This document shows, one piece after another, positions 12,686 through 23,918 of a stretch of DNA of 64,000 nt. The notes beneath the pieces are model-generated. The model saw only the letters and a list, made by a program, of their open reading frames with translations. It searched no databases and was not told the origin of the DNA. Source of the stretch: Clytia hemisphaerica (taxonomy: Eukaryota; Cnidaria; Hydrozoa; Leptothecata; Clytiidae); NCBI GenBank assembly GCA_902728285.1, contig CACVBU010000957.1:1-64000 (forward strand), written 5' to 3'. Numbering within the stretch: the first letter of the stretch is position 1; every line of letters begins with the position of its first letter. The translations under genes were made by a program, and so were the position numbers.

Positions 12686-13113
12686 CATAGCTTCAGCCCC
12701 CCCTTACTTTTGGGGGGGGGGTGGGGCAAGAAATATTTTGACCTTTAAAGAACCTGGGGGCTAAAATTACCAAAATATTTGGGGGGACCTAGATTGTTGG
12801 GGGGAGCCTGGATGATCTGACTGAGACTCTGGGGGCTGTTCAGCTAATTTGAAAAGATCTCTTATCTTACTATTAAATCAAGCAAAAGATTTGTAAACAT
12901 AAATATTAATGGAAGTAAAATTTAGTTTTCATTTATCAGTACTGTACTCGCATATATTTTCTATGACTTCTCTCTACGGGGGCGGAAGGACAATGTTTTT
13001 GTTTTTTCCCCAAGTGTTAGGGGACCTAGCATAATGCAATTTTTTGGGGGGAGGTAAATTGTTGGGGGGACCTTACTTTGTTGGGGGGAGCTAGAAACCT
13101 GGCTGAAGCTATG
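12686..13113. mobile_element. MITE in satellite, copy 1 (428 bp)
   Basis: Terminal inverted repeats CATAGCTTCAGCC / GGCTGAAGCTATG bound a G-run-rich non-coding interior. A 5-bp target duplication TCAAG flanks it, and the duplicated bases belong to the satellite unit, so it inserted into an existing satellite. Confidence 0.85.
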
Positions 13114-14116
13114 TCAAGGAAATGCAATCTGATATGGATCAAAATTGCCAGTAAATGTCAGTACTTGACGAACCGATAAAAAAACAAAAGAAAACTTCAA
13201 GGAAATGCAATCTGATATGGATCAAAATTGCTAGTAAATGCAAGTACTTGGCGAACCGATAAAAAACAAAAGAAAACTTCAAGGTAATGCAATCTGATAT
13301 GGATCAAATATGCCAGTAAATGCAAGTACTCAACAAACTAAAAAAAACAAAATAAGACTTCAAAGTATTTCAATCTGATATGAATAGAAATTGCCAGTAA
13401 ATGTCAGTACTTGACAAACGAAAAAAAACAAAAGAAAACTTCAAGGAAATGCAATCTGATATGGATCAAAATTGCCAGTAAATGTCAGTACTTAACAAAA
13501 GAAAAAAAACAAAAGAAAACTTCAAACAAGGAAATGCAATCTGATATGGATCAAAATTGCCAGTAAATGTCAGTACTTAACAAAACAAAAAAAAACAAAA
13601 GAAAACTTCAAACAAGGAAATGCAATCTGATATGGATCAAAATTGCCAGTAAATGTCAGTACTTGACGAACCGATAAAAAACCAAAAGAAAACTTCAAGG
13701 AAATGCAATCTGATATGGATCAAAATTGCCAGTAAATGCTAGTACTTAACAAACGAAAAAAAAAAAAGAAACTTTTAAGGCAATGCAATCTAATATGGAT
13801 CAAAATTGCCGCTAAATGTACAGTACACAAAATAATCAAAAAGCCCAAGAGAAAACTTCAAGTAAATGCAATCAAATAATATATAGATCAAAAGTACCGC
13901 TAAATGTCAGTACTCAACAAACTAAAAAAACCAAAATAAGACTTCAAAGACATTCAATCTGATATGAATAGAAATTGCCAGTAAATGTCAGTACTTAACA
14001 AACGAAAAAAAAAAAAGAAAAAGAAAACTTCAAGGAAATGCAATCTGATATGGATCAAAATTGCCAGTAAATGTCAGTACTTAACAAACGAAAAAAAAAC
14101 AAAAGAAAACTTCAAG

Positions 14117-14537
14117 CATAGCTTCAGCCCCCTCTTACTTTTTTTTGGGGGGGGGGCAAGAAATATTTTGGCCTTTAAAGAGCCTTGGGGGCTAAAATTA
14201 CCAAAATATTTGGGGGGACCTAGATTGTTGGGGGGAGCCTGGATGATCTGACTGAGACTCTGGGGGCTGTTCAGCTAATTTGAAAAGATCTCTTATCTTA
14301 CTATTAAATCAAGCAAAAGATATGTAAACATAAATATTGATGGAAGTAAAATTTAGTTTTCATTTATCAGTACTGTATATTTTTTATTGACTTCTCTCTA
14401 CGGGGGCGAAAGGACAATGTTTTTGTTTTTTCCCCAAGTGTTAGGGGACCTAGCATAATGCAATTTTTTGGGGGGAGGTAAATTGTTGGGGGGACCTTAC
14501 TTTGTTGGGGGGAGCTAGAAACCTGGCTGAAGCTATG
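14117..14537. mobile_element. MITE in satellite, copy 2 (421 bp)
   Basis: Same element, same satellite position, flanked by TCAAG and TTAAG. The surrounding satellite variants (from about 12360 and 13790) also match at an offset of about 1431 bp, so this copy arose by duplication of a higher-order unit rather than by a second insertion. Confidence 0.85.
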
Positions 14538-15402
14538 TTAAGGAAATGCAATCTGATATGGATCAAAATTGCCAGTAAATGTCAGTACTTGACGAACCGA
14601 TAAAAAAACAAAAGAAAACTTCAAACAAGGAAATGCAATCTGATATGGATCAAAATTGCCAGTAAATGCCAGTACTTAACAAACGAAAAAAAACAAAAGA
14701 AAACTTCAAGGTAATGCAATCTGATATGGATCAAAATTGCCAGTAAATGTAAGTACTTGACAAACCGATAAAAAACCAAAAGAAAACTTCAAGGAAATGC
14801 AATCTGATATGCATCAAAATTGCCAGTAAATGTCAGTACTTGACGAACCGATAAAAAAAAACAAAAGAAAACTTCAAGGTAATGCAATCTGATATGGATC
14901 AAAATTGCCAGTAAATGCCAGTACTTGACGAACCGATAAAAAAACAAAAGAAAACTTCAAGGAAATGCAATCTGATATGGATCAAAATTGCCAGTAAATG
15001 TCAGTACTTGACGAACCGATAAAAAACGAAGTGAAAACTTCAAGGAAATGCAATTGGATATATGGGTCAAAATTGCCGCTAAATGTCAGTACTTGAAAAA
15101 CAAAAAAACCCAATAGAAAACTTCAAGGAAATGCAATCTAATAAATGGAGAAAAATTACCAGTAAATGTCAGTACTTGACAAAACCAAAAAAACCCAAGA
15201 GAAAACTTCAAGGAAATGCAATCTAATAAATGGAGAAAAATTACCGGCAATTTTAGTACTTAATGAGCCAAAGAAGACCACAAGGAAACTTCCAGACATC
15301 AATATTAGAAGCAGTAATTTTTACTACTTTGGAAGGTTTGTAAATTGAAAATCTAATCAAATAAAATTTACTAAAACGCAAATCTCGATAATTTCCATTA
15401 AA

Positions 15403-15817
15403 AAGATACCCTAAAGTCCGGGGATGGTCAAAAACTATTAACTACCTTTACTTGATTCTGATGTAGGTAAGACGGTACTCTTCTTTCGTTCGGACATCTC
15501 ATGACTCTCTTCAGCTAAACAGAACACAAATAGGATTGATATAACGATACTTTCCGGTCACTAATAGTCATCACCATTCGTTCTTATGAAAAAAGAGGAT
15601 CATTTTGAGAATTCTAAAAAACGTTCTAAGCAGCCTAAGGCAAACAAGGAAGTTTCAATCAATATTGAGTAAAATAACATTGATCCTAAACAAAAAGCAA
15701 TAATATACCAAGGAACATCACAGCAAATTTGATAAAGAGCAGACTTAGATAAAGACTTAAAATTGTCCTTTAACAAGCAAAAAATTCTGTGAGTAAATTT
15801 CACCATTCAATCTACAA
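15403..15817. repeat. Segmental duplication, right copy
   Basis: Near-identical to 10752-11163, then continuing into satellite units. It places a second copy of the 69-bp exon at 15446-15514. Confidence 0.85.
15446..15514 (-). CDS. Duplicate copy of the 69-bp exon
   Basis: Identical in reading frame and splice borders to the exon at 10794-10862. Because its phase is 1-1, inclusion of both copies would keep the frame, so it could be used as an alternative or repeated exon. Whether it is transcribed is unknown. Confidence 0.35.
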
Positions 15818-16090
15818 TGGATCAAAATTGCCAGTAAATGTCAGTACTTGACGAACCGATAAAAAAAACAAAAGAAAACTTCAAGGAAATGCAATCTGAT
15901 ATTGGATCAAAATTGCCAGTAAATGTCAGTACTTGACAAACCGAAAAAAACGAAGTGAAAACTTCAAGGAAATGCAATCTGATATGGATCAAAATTGCCA
16001 GTAAATGCCAGTACTTGACGAACCGATAAAAAACCAAAAGAAAACTTCAAGGAAATGCAATTGGATATATGGATCAAAATTGCCGCTGAC

Positions 16091-16887
16091 AACATAAATC
16101 CCAGTCTCAGGTTACCTACGGTTAAAAAATATTAAAATCAATCGGGCTGGAAAAAGCAAAAAGTTGAAAAAGGTCACAGGGTTCGATTAAATTCCACCAA
16201 AAACAAAATCTTCCGTTTGGAATTTTTACACCTAAAATTTGTATTTTGAGGCCATATTAGCCTATATTTGGGACCAAAATTGCCCTCATACGCAAAACAT
16301 TGAGGGCCTGACCTGAACCGCGAAATTAAAAGCTGCAAAAATTTCTTCTCTTACTCTTCTATGCTTAATTGAAGGGGGAGTCATTTTACATTTTTTTGAT
16401 TTTTTCATCCCCAAAATCCCTTTATAATAACCCCCCCCATTTTATGACTTTTGCCCCAAAAATGTCAAAAACCTTCATTTTCCTAGGTAAAATCACAAAA
16501 ATCACTCAAATATCACTTAATTATGACCCCCCTATTTTATGATTTTTCCGGAGTATCGACCCCCTGCTTATTCGACCCCCTGCTTATTCGACCCCCTACA
16601 ACTAAGCACAGGAGAGTAAGGTATTGAACAATTTTAAAATGAATAGAAAACACTCTTCTGTAAATTTCCAAATCTTCCAATCTTCCCTTAAAAAATTCAC
16701 CCTCCTCTTTTTGTCCGGGGGGTGCCCACTTTGTAAACTCACTCAAGTTTTATCTGAGGGTTAAGATAATTTATCTGGGGCTAACCCTTTCAGATGAAGC
16801 TATTTTTTGCTATCCTGTCCACAAAGTAATTTTGAGCTCTATTGATCGAGTTCAAAATGCGAAAAGGTAGGTAGTCTTTCTACTCTT
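16091..16887. other. Non-coding stretch
   Basis: No recognisable gene. It contains a short tandem repeat around 16553-16600 (units of TCGACCCCCTGCTTAT) and several C runs. The 3' UTR of the MULE gene to its right would lie here. Confidence 0.4.
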
Positions 16888-19242
16888 TCAAACAAAAAGC
16901 ACAAGATCTTGAAACGTATATTTCAAATCAAATGATAAATTTGAAGTTGAATTACCTTTCAGTTTTTTAATTTTCAGAGTGAGATTGTTGATGAATGATT
17001 GAGATATAACACCTTCCAAAATTCCCAGATCAATTTCTTCTTCATCTTCTTGACTATTTTCTACTACATTCGGTGGATTCGGATCAATCGAAAAGGAGTG
17101 GTCTTTGAGTGGTATTTCATTTATCCTTGTTAGCATGCGTTTCTTATCATCACCTGATTGACATATATTTGAAAATAACTACCCTAAGGAACGAAATTTT
17201 CAGAGGAAAAAATTTCGTGGTTTTGGCTGTCAACCGCGAAACACAAAAAATCTTTGACCCCTAAAAATTGCATTTTGAAAATTTTTTGTTTTTTGAAAGG
17301 TGTCAACTCCCCCTTCAGAAAGCTGCTGCGGCTTTTAACATTAGTCTTAAGAAATTCAAAGCCAAAAGGGTTTGTAATAGGATATAAAAGGTACCTGCAC
17401 TATCCCAATAACCATGCTGGATGTGTTCACGATAGACAGGATTAACAATGAGCTCTGAACTTTGGTTTAGAAATGGTTTCTTCATCTCCTTACTCTGGTG
17501 TTCAATGAAACCCTTTACTGATACAATAAATTCTGCCATCGCCATCGTTTGGTGCCCTTGCCATTCCTTAACTGCTTTGTTGATGCTTTCTGTTGAATTG
17601 GTGGTGAATTTTAAAGCATGATGGAAAACGTTAGCATCAATCACCAACAACTGGCGGCAATGACTATACAATAACTCTGCTTTGTTCTTCTTGAAATACT
17701 TGAAGAACTGAGGGTTTCCTGCTAGCTTGTTTCTCTTCTTTTGTTCATTCTCTAACTCATTCCATCGTGTTTTCAGCTGGGCCAGATTCAGGTCGAATTG
17801 AGCGCGGGAGCTTGAGTGGTAGAGCCCTTCTGAGCTTGAAGAACCAAAAAGATCCAATGCAACAGTTATATAAAAGCCATCACCGAGATGAAGTGTAGAT
17901 TTTATGTACTCTTCAATGTTTCGCATAATGTGTATGGAACAAATAAAACTGAATGCAAAGGGAAATTCTTCAGAGTGTGCATCCAGTATTGCCCTCTCTC
18001 TATCCTGACCAAATGCTCTGAGTGTAGATTTTAAGGCAGGCATTTTGTTGATAATTGATTGGAAGAGTGATAAATACTGTTCTTTAGTCTTCCTTTGGCA
18101 TAGCATCACAGGGCCCATCGCTGTCACAGGACGGCCAGTTCTTTTGGATAAGACCATTAGATTGTTGTAAGTGGTTATAACGACCCAAAAATCTCCAAGC
18201 TTGAAAGTCATATCACAGGAGAAAATAGATGCTTGCTTGCTAACATCAGGACCACAAAACTTTTTCACATTTGCAAGCTGCTCATCTGTAAACAGAATCA
18301 CTGTTGGGGAGTTGTCCTCAATGAAAACCTAAAAAAAATAAAGGTGCTCATTATCATTAATCGTGTAAATTTGGTCAGGTAAATTTGCTTTTCCAGGGAG
18401 GGGGTTGATTTTTTCTGCCACAATTTACCTTCACACCACAGATTAAACTGCTATTTTGGGCTATAGAGAGAAATTAATCAAAGGTGATAACATATTTTCT
18501 GGTTGCCTACTATTATCTTCAAGTGTGAAAGTTGAAAAATTTAAAATTCAAAGAGGGGGTAAAAAATTGGGATAAAAACAAACGTGCACAGGAGGGGGTA
18601 CTTGAAATCAAATATTAACGGAGGGTCTAAAATTTAGTAATATCGGGCCAACGTAATTGTTATAATGGCACAATAGACTAAATGATATCCCTGCCAAACC
18701 TCTCAAGTAATAAACTTATCAAGCTTACCCGTCTAATGAATTTTTGATGTCCCTCTTGTTCCTGCAAGTGGGTGACTTCAAGCAAAGGATCATATGGTTT
18801 CATCTGTGTTGTTTGTTGTCTGTTCGAAGATATCGTATCTGTCTTTCGTTCCTGGGAAAGTCACCAGGTGATTCTGCAAGTAGTCCACCACTTTCATTTT
18901 CGAGCGTGTGCGCAATTTTCTTGTTGGACTTTTGCAATTTGACTTCTTCTGAAATTCTTTCTAAAACACTTTTCTTGGTAGGATAATGTGGAGTTGAAGC
19001 TTTTGAATTCCCACGAGGCTTGATTTCAATTGAATGGGGCTCGCCATCAAAGCGGTATTGTACAACAGCTAATTCGCTTTTGACATTATTTTCGTCCTCT
19101 GCAGTAATAATCACTCTATGGAAGTCTGTTGATGACGAGTTCACTGAACGTATCCTTGTCACCTTGAACCAATTCTTTCCGTCTTTCCCAGGCTTAATTT
19201 TTCCATGTTTGTCAAAAAACTTTTTTTTTTCATTAAAAAAAC
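16888..19242 (-). CDS. MULE (Mutator-like) transposase gene, with introns and one frameshift
   Basis: Exons on the minus strand: 19242-18729, 18328-17395, 17153-16888. The intron at 18728-18329 joins in phase 0 (CGG/GTAAGC to TTTAG/GTTTTC); the intron at 17394-17154 splits a Gly codon and restores an open frame. The second exon carries the MULE transposase core: CDMTF (first Asp), a TYNNLMV/GPVMLCQRKT block, a second Asp in FGQDRERAIL, and a C-x-x-H motif (CSIHIMRNIEEY). The first exon carries the upstream region with an ESGGLL...PGDFPRNERQ motif typical of animal MULE proteins. Between the NKQHR and PYDPLL motifs (about 18780-18800) the frame shifts by one base, so the copy is either inactive or contains a sequencing error. 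More 5' exons are likely. No terminal repeats were found. Confidence 0.75.
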
Positions 19243-20745
19243 CTGCAAAATTCATGTCAACAGAGAAATTTTTAAGCACTTTTATTTGGTAAAAACTCAA
19301 TTTTAAATTAGTTTTTGGACTGAAATTTTTAACTATTTTGGACATTTTTAATCACATTTTAATAATTTTCCATCCCACAACTCTGCTTAAGATTGATGTA
19401 ACTGTGACCTTATACCTTTGGTTTAGATCTTGTTTGCCATCACAATTTGCAATTTTAATATGCCTTTCTTCATTTTATTTGACATGAAAGTCAACTGGTC
19501 CTTCTTCATTTTGTTGCTCCTCATTCACACTAAAAATTGTTTGAATAGTATCTAAATACTTTCGATGGAAGGTTATGTCAAGCAAAAAACAAGTGATACT
19601 TTTATGAACCTACCTGATTATCAAAACTAATCAATGAACATTTAAACAATGAAAAAAATAAGACATAAAATGGTCAAAATCGAAAAAATAAACTTGTTTG
19701 GGTAACTTTCAGAGCACAAACAGTGGCGATCTATTAAAGTTTGTTGCTTATTTCTTATAAAAAAACATCTTTAGAAACCAAAATTTCATGCTCATAAGCA
19801 TATTCACATTCACAAACATAAGCAATTTTTCAAATTCTAGACGTTGTGAGCAAAACACAATCTCATCAAAAAATTGAGTAATTTGGCTACAAACATTCAA
19901 GTTTGCTTATTAATAATGATTCTTATAGATAAAGATGCGTTTTCTGGGCCGACAATTCTTTTTTGCAAAATCAAATTGATCACAATTATTCTTCAAAAGT
20001 AAGCCTTCATGAGCAAAAAACATCTATCTTATAAAAGCAAATTGAGTAATTTGGCTAAGAACATTGATGTATGCTTATTAATAGTGATTCTTATAGATAA
20101 ACCAACAGATTTTTTTGCGAAAATCTGCTTGAGCCATTTTTTACCTATGATAGCACCCTACTTTCATGCAAAGAATTAGAAAAAATCAACGATCCAATTT
20201 TTTACAAAGTCCGAAAAAGCTGTTTTTTAGCCGTTTTTTGGCCCAAATTTGCCCAAAAATTTTGTTTTCAAAAATCGGGCTCCGTCACATTTTGCCCACT
20301 ACCATTATGCACCTTTCTACAAAAAATCAAAAGACTCCTATGATTCAATCCTGAGAAAAGTTGGTAACAGACGAACAAACGAAGGAACACAGGTTAATTT
20401 GTAGGACCTCCCAGGTAGGTCGAAAAATTAAAAAGTACTCTCTCTCCCTTTTAATATGATCATTAAAAGCTTACTTTTAATGATGACAAGTACACCAGAA
20501 GAGGCCGACCAGTTAGGTCTCTGATGGAACAGGTAATGGCCAATGAAAATTTGGGCATTGATGGCTTATGTAATGATGCATTGAAAAGGAGAAAATAGAT
20601 ATTATTTTCTATGATGAGACTGGGTTATCCAGAATTTTATTTATTTACATTTACATTTATTTATTGACGAGAATTTGATGCAAGTCTATTCTGATATCAA
20701 GACGGACTTGCATCCTATTCAACCTAGGAATAGGGAATAGTAAAT
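19243..20745. other. Mostly non-coding; local repeats
   Basis: A minus-strand stretch near 19430-19545 reads like an acidic exon (NEEQQNEEGPVDFH) but contains an in-frame TAA and does not phase with the MULE exon. Near 19850-19940 and 20010-20105 a block with TGAGTAATTTGGCTA and TGATTCTTATAGATAAA is repeated. 20166-20420 belongs to the repeat family seen at 33360-34280 (shared CAAAAATCGGGCT, GGTAACAGACG and TAGGACCTC text). 20640-20690 is a TTTATTTACATT simple repeat. Confidence 0.5.
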
Positions 20746-20807
20746 TTATATATATATGTGAAGAAATTCAAAGAATTTCTGTCCAACTATCTTCTTTCAG
20801 GAGATTT

Positions 20808-20871
20808 GGGTGGCAGAGCAGCATATGCATTTCGTCCTTATTAGGACTCGTCAGCACTGCATACTGCACCC
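20808..20871 (-). ncRNA. Hammerhead ribozyme, type I, copy 1
   Basis: Minus strand: core CTGACGA, helix II GTCC/GGAC with loop TAATAA, then GAAA. Helix III is ATGCAT, only two pairs around a two-base loop if monomeric. The cleavage triplet is ATA, with scission predicted between 20824 and 20823. Helix I inner part is GCAGTG with TGCTGC (two wobble pairs); after a small internal loop the outer part is GGGTG/CACCC plus CAG/CTG with one bulge. All invariant core positions are present. Confidence 0.9.
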
Positions 20872-21110
20872 TGGCTAGGCAGATCGAATTGCCTAGCATC
20901 TCACGCCATAAAACTAATTGTGGCGCAGACTGAAAGAAGAAGTGGACAAAGGGAAATTCCCTAGGGAATTCTGTGAATGACTCCTCTAGAGTCAAGCTTG
21001 GGAGAGAACCAAGAGGGAGGAAAGCCTCAACACTGCATGGTCTCAAAAAAGAATATATATGTGAAGAAATTCAAAGAATTTCTGTCCAACTATCTTCTTT
21101 CAGGAGATTT

Positions 21111-21174
21111 GGGTGGCAGAGCAGCATATGCATTTCGTCCTTATTAGGACTCGTCAGCACTGCATACTGCACCC
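21111..21174 (-). ncRNA. Hammerhead ribozyme, type I, copy 2
   Basis: Identical to copy 1 over the core and all three helices. Predicted cleavage lies between 21127 and 21126. Confidence 0.9.
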
Positions 21175-21413
21175 TGGCTAGGCAGATCGAATTGCCTAGC
21201 ATCTCACGCCATAAAACTAATTGTGGCGCAGACTGAAAGAAGAAGTGGACAAAGGGAAATTCCCTAGGGAATTCTGTGAATGACTCCTCTAGAGTCAAGC
21301 TTTGGAGAGAACCAAGAGGGAGGAAAGCCTCAACACTGCATGGTCTCAAAAAAGAATATATATGTGAAGAAATTCAAAGAATTTCTGTCCAACTATCTTC
21401 TTTCAGGAGATTT

Positions 21414-21477
21414 GGGTGGCAGAGCAGCATATGCATTTCGTCCTTATTAGGACTCGTCAGCACTGCATACTGCACCC
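21414..21477 (-). ncRNA. Hammerhead ribozyme, type I, copy 3
   Basis: Identical to copy 1. Predicted cleavage lies between 21430 and 21429, so copies 2 and 3 bound one exact 303-nt monomer. Confidence 0.9.
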
Positions 21478-21716
21478 TGGCTAGGCAGATCGAATTGCCT
21501 AGCATCTCACGCCATAAAACTAATTGTGGCGCAGACTGAAAGAAGAAGTGGACAAAGGGAAATTCCCTAGGGAATTCTGTGAATGACTCCTCTAGAGTCA
21601 AGCTTTGGAGAGAACCAAGAGGGAGGAAAGCCTCAACACTGCATGGTCTCAAAAAAGAATATATATGTGAAGAAATTCAAAGAATTTCTGTCCAACTATC
21701 TTCTTTCAGGAGATTT

Positions 21717-21780
21717 GGGTGGCAGAGCAGCATATGCATTTCGTCCTTATTAGGACTCGTCAGCACTGCATACTGCACCC
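21717..21780 (-). ncRNA. Hammerhead ribozyme, type I, copy 4
   Basis: Core and helices are intact although the unit is truncated about 35 bp to the right of this motif. Predicted cleavage lies between 21733 and 21732. Confidence 0.9.
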
Positions 21781-21980
21781 TGGCTAGGCAGATCGAATTG
21801 CCTAGCATCTCGAATTGCCTCTCTCATCTCACTATATATTCTTGAAATATATTTAGCACTAAGTCCAAAAAAACCGCTTTTTAGGCAGCTAAAAAGCCCA
21901 AATTTGCCGCAATTTTTTTTTCTGAAATCAAGGTCCAGCCTGATCCAGTTGAGGAATGAGAAAACTAATAGTACTTACAC

Positions 21981-22029
21981 CTCATCAACATCATCACGAC
22001 AGTTGGGGTTGAATGACTGGTAGAAAGTT
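21981..22029 (-). CDS. Candidate short exon, unrecognised
   Basis: Acceptor TTTTTCTAG, donor GAG/GTGTAAG, 49 bp, phase 2 in and 0 out. It encodes a segment with FYQSFNPNCRDDVDE. It phases with the candidate exon at 22632-22470. The two may be 5' exons of the MULE gene, but the phase does not connect to that gene's first visible exon, so at least one exon would be missing. Confidence 0.3.
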
Positions 22030-22469
22030 CTAGAAAAAAGGCAGTTTGTTTTGATCAGCACTGAGAGTTGTATAGTGCCTAACACATACCATAGTCCAAA
22101 TAAGAAACCCCGGTCTGGAAGCCTTTTGTTTCTTTCTATTGTTTCTTACTTGAACTTGCGTTGAGAAATTAGTTTGTTTTGCTCACTTTTTGATCATGTG
22201 ATTAACTTTTGAACCAATCCCAAGAGATATATTTGGTAACATGATCAAAAACTGAGCAAATCAACTTTTATAATCATTATTAACAAAGGAAAAAGTTAAC
22301 AAAAAGTTACAACAAAAGCCTTCCAGACCAGTGTTTTTTATACGGACTATGCACATACTATTTCCATAAGATGATTTCCTATAATTATATAACACGTACA
22401 AATGCTAAGCAAACTTATGGCTGGAAGGAAATAAGTGAAAAGGTAAGTCAGAATGAAGAACTGACATAC

Positions 22470-22632
22470 TTTAATGAGTTGTTCTCATTGTTGTCACTGT
22501 CTTGTATTTTATCAGAATTTGTGCACATTCCATTTGATGACACTGAAAACATCTCTTCAAGATTTTGGTTAATCCCATCGATCCCATTTGATGACGCTGA
22601 ACACATCTCTTCAAGACTTTGGTCAATCCCAT
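22470..22632 (-). CDS. Candidate acidic exon with internal 17-residue duplication
   Basis: 163 bp, acceptor ATCAG, donor AAA/GTATG, phase 1 in and 2 out. It encodes two successive copies of a DGI(D/N)Q(S/N)LEEM...SSNG module. The DNA duplication (CCATTTGATGA...CTTCAAGA) is clear at about 22525-22632. No domain is recognised. A further AG...GT-bounded open stretch lies at 22916-22848 but its phase (2-2) fits neither neighbour. Confidence 0.35.
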
Positions 22633-22916
22633 CTGATTTACTTAAAAAAAATTATTATTATTATTATTGTTATTAGTTTTTGTGGCCGAAAATGTTCAGG
22701 TTTAAATATAAGAACTCTTATATTAAATTTTATATTATAAATTTTCAGAATTTCATGCAAAATTACACCATATAATATTCTTGCTAAAGAAATGACTAAA
22801 TCATAAATAATACACATGATTCTAAAGGAAAAATATATCTAAGCTACCTGGTGTTATTGCCATAAGACTTGTAAATACTTTGAGCTATGATAACTCTGCA
22901 ATCATTTTGTTCTTCA

Positions 22917-23918
22917 CTAAAAATATAACAATGAATCTATTAAATCAACTCCAAATAGAGGTCCTTATCTCCAAAAGATTCCCATATATAATTATTGAAA
23001 TTTTTTAAAATGAAGTAGAGCTACATACTAGTATTTGTACAATTACTTTTTAAATAACTTAAAAGAAATAAAAAACAATGAAGAAAACTTAGAGCAAGTC
23101 ACTTCAAAAATTAGCTCTCACTATTGTAATTACATATGATCATATACATACCTATTGAATTGTTGTTCCCGATCGTAATTGAACTAAAACAAAACAAGCA
23201 AAATTATAATAAGTTTGAACATCCTAAATAACAGTCAGGATATGGCTGTTTTTTGCTTGATAAAAATGTTCAAGTTCGCAATGAAACTTTCTTCAAGCCT
23301 CCCCCCCCCCAAATATAATATTGAAAAAAGAGAAGAATCAAGACATTGACTTAGACAAGTCTATTACAAAAAAATATTCTTATAAAAACTTTGTCAAAAA
23401 AAAAACAGAGAGAAAAAAGCCCAACACGTTACAGATCAGATCGAGAAGAAACATTATCCTATGTATAAATTGGTGTACAAAAGGTGTAAAATTACATGCT
23501 GATAAAATAAAGACCAGAAAAAAATATATGACTAATACCAATAGTTTACCATAACAATACAATCATTAGAGTGGGACCTAAAAATCTTGCAAACCAGGAC
23601 CCAGGACGATAGGTTGGATCTTAGGACCGTAAAATCTTCTGAACCAGGGCCCTAAATTCTCAAAGTCGAGAATCCGAGAGTGGGGTTGTACCCAGTGACC
23701 TACTTTAAAACACTAGGTGAAACTTTGAAAATCTTTTTTGAACTGGGACCCTATGCTGGGACTACAAAATCTCAAACACCAGGACCCTAAAATCTCACGA
23801 GCTGGGAGCTTGTAACAGACAAAAGGCCATTGGTTAATTTAAAGGACCTTCTTGGTAGGTCCAAAAATGTGTAATGAAGTGTATTTTACAGTCAACAACA
23901 TATAGATAAAATATAAAC
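22917..23918. other. Non-coding stretch with degenerate short repeats
   Basis: No gene seen. From about 23570 to 23815 there are several copies of an (A/C)CAGGACCCTAAAATCT-like unit, strongly diverged. The sequence near 23816-23870 shares GTAACAGAC...GGTTAATTTAAAGGACCT with the repeats at 20360 and 34230. Confidence 0.4.

Larger units (their letters stand above)
11164..16090. repeat. ~82-bp satellite array with interruptions
   Basis: Dozens of units with the consensus parts GGATCAAAATTGCCAGTAAA, TGTCAGTACTTGACGAACCG, an A-rich tract, AAAACTTCAAGG and AAATGCAATCTGATAT. Units are about 75-82 bp and vary. The array is interrupted by two copies of a MITE (12686-13113, 14117-14537), by non-satellite sequence near 11560-11870 and by the right copy of the segmental duplication at 15403-15817. 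A minus-strand frame stays open across a few units, giving repetitive peptides; I read this as chance. Confidence 0.92.
20746..21812 (-). repeat. Retrozyme-like tandem array, 303-bp unit, about 3.5 copies
   Basis: Four successive copies of a 303-bp unit (spacing exactly 303 at every landmark) begin near ATATATGTGAAGAAATTC. Copies 1-3 differ by a single visible change (CTTGGG versus CTTTGG); the fourth stops in AGCATCTC. Each copy carries a hammerhead ribozyme on the minus strand. Tandem arrays of a few hundred bases with short-helix-III type I hammerheads match the animal retrozymes described by de la Pena and colleagues, whose transcripts self-cleave and circularise. I infer a 303-nt circular RNA. 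A minus-strand frame of 92 codons per unit, and a plus-strand one, exist because 303 is a multiple of three; neither resembles a protein I know. Confidence 0.88.

Noticed and set aside
11161-16037. Open frames in the 82-bp satellite giving a repeated QVLTFTGNFD-type peptide
   Set aside because: The frame survives only across a few units, in phase with the repeat by chance, with no splice or start context.
20768-21845. Repeated 87-92 codon open frames on both strands in the 303-bp array
   Set aside because: They exist because the unit length is a multiple of three. They resemble no protein family and the ribozyme explains the conservation better.
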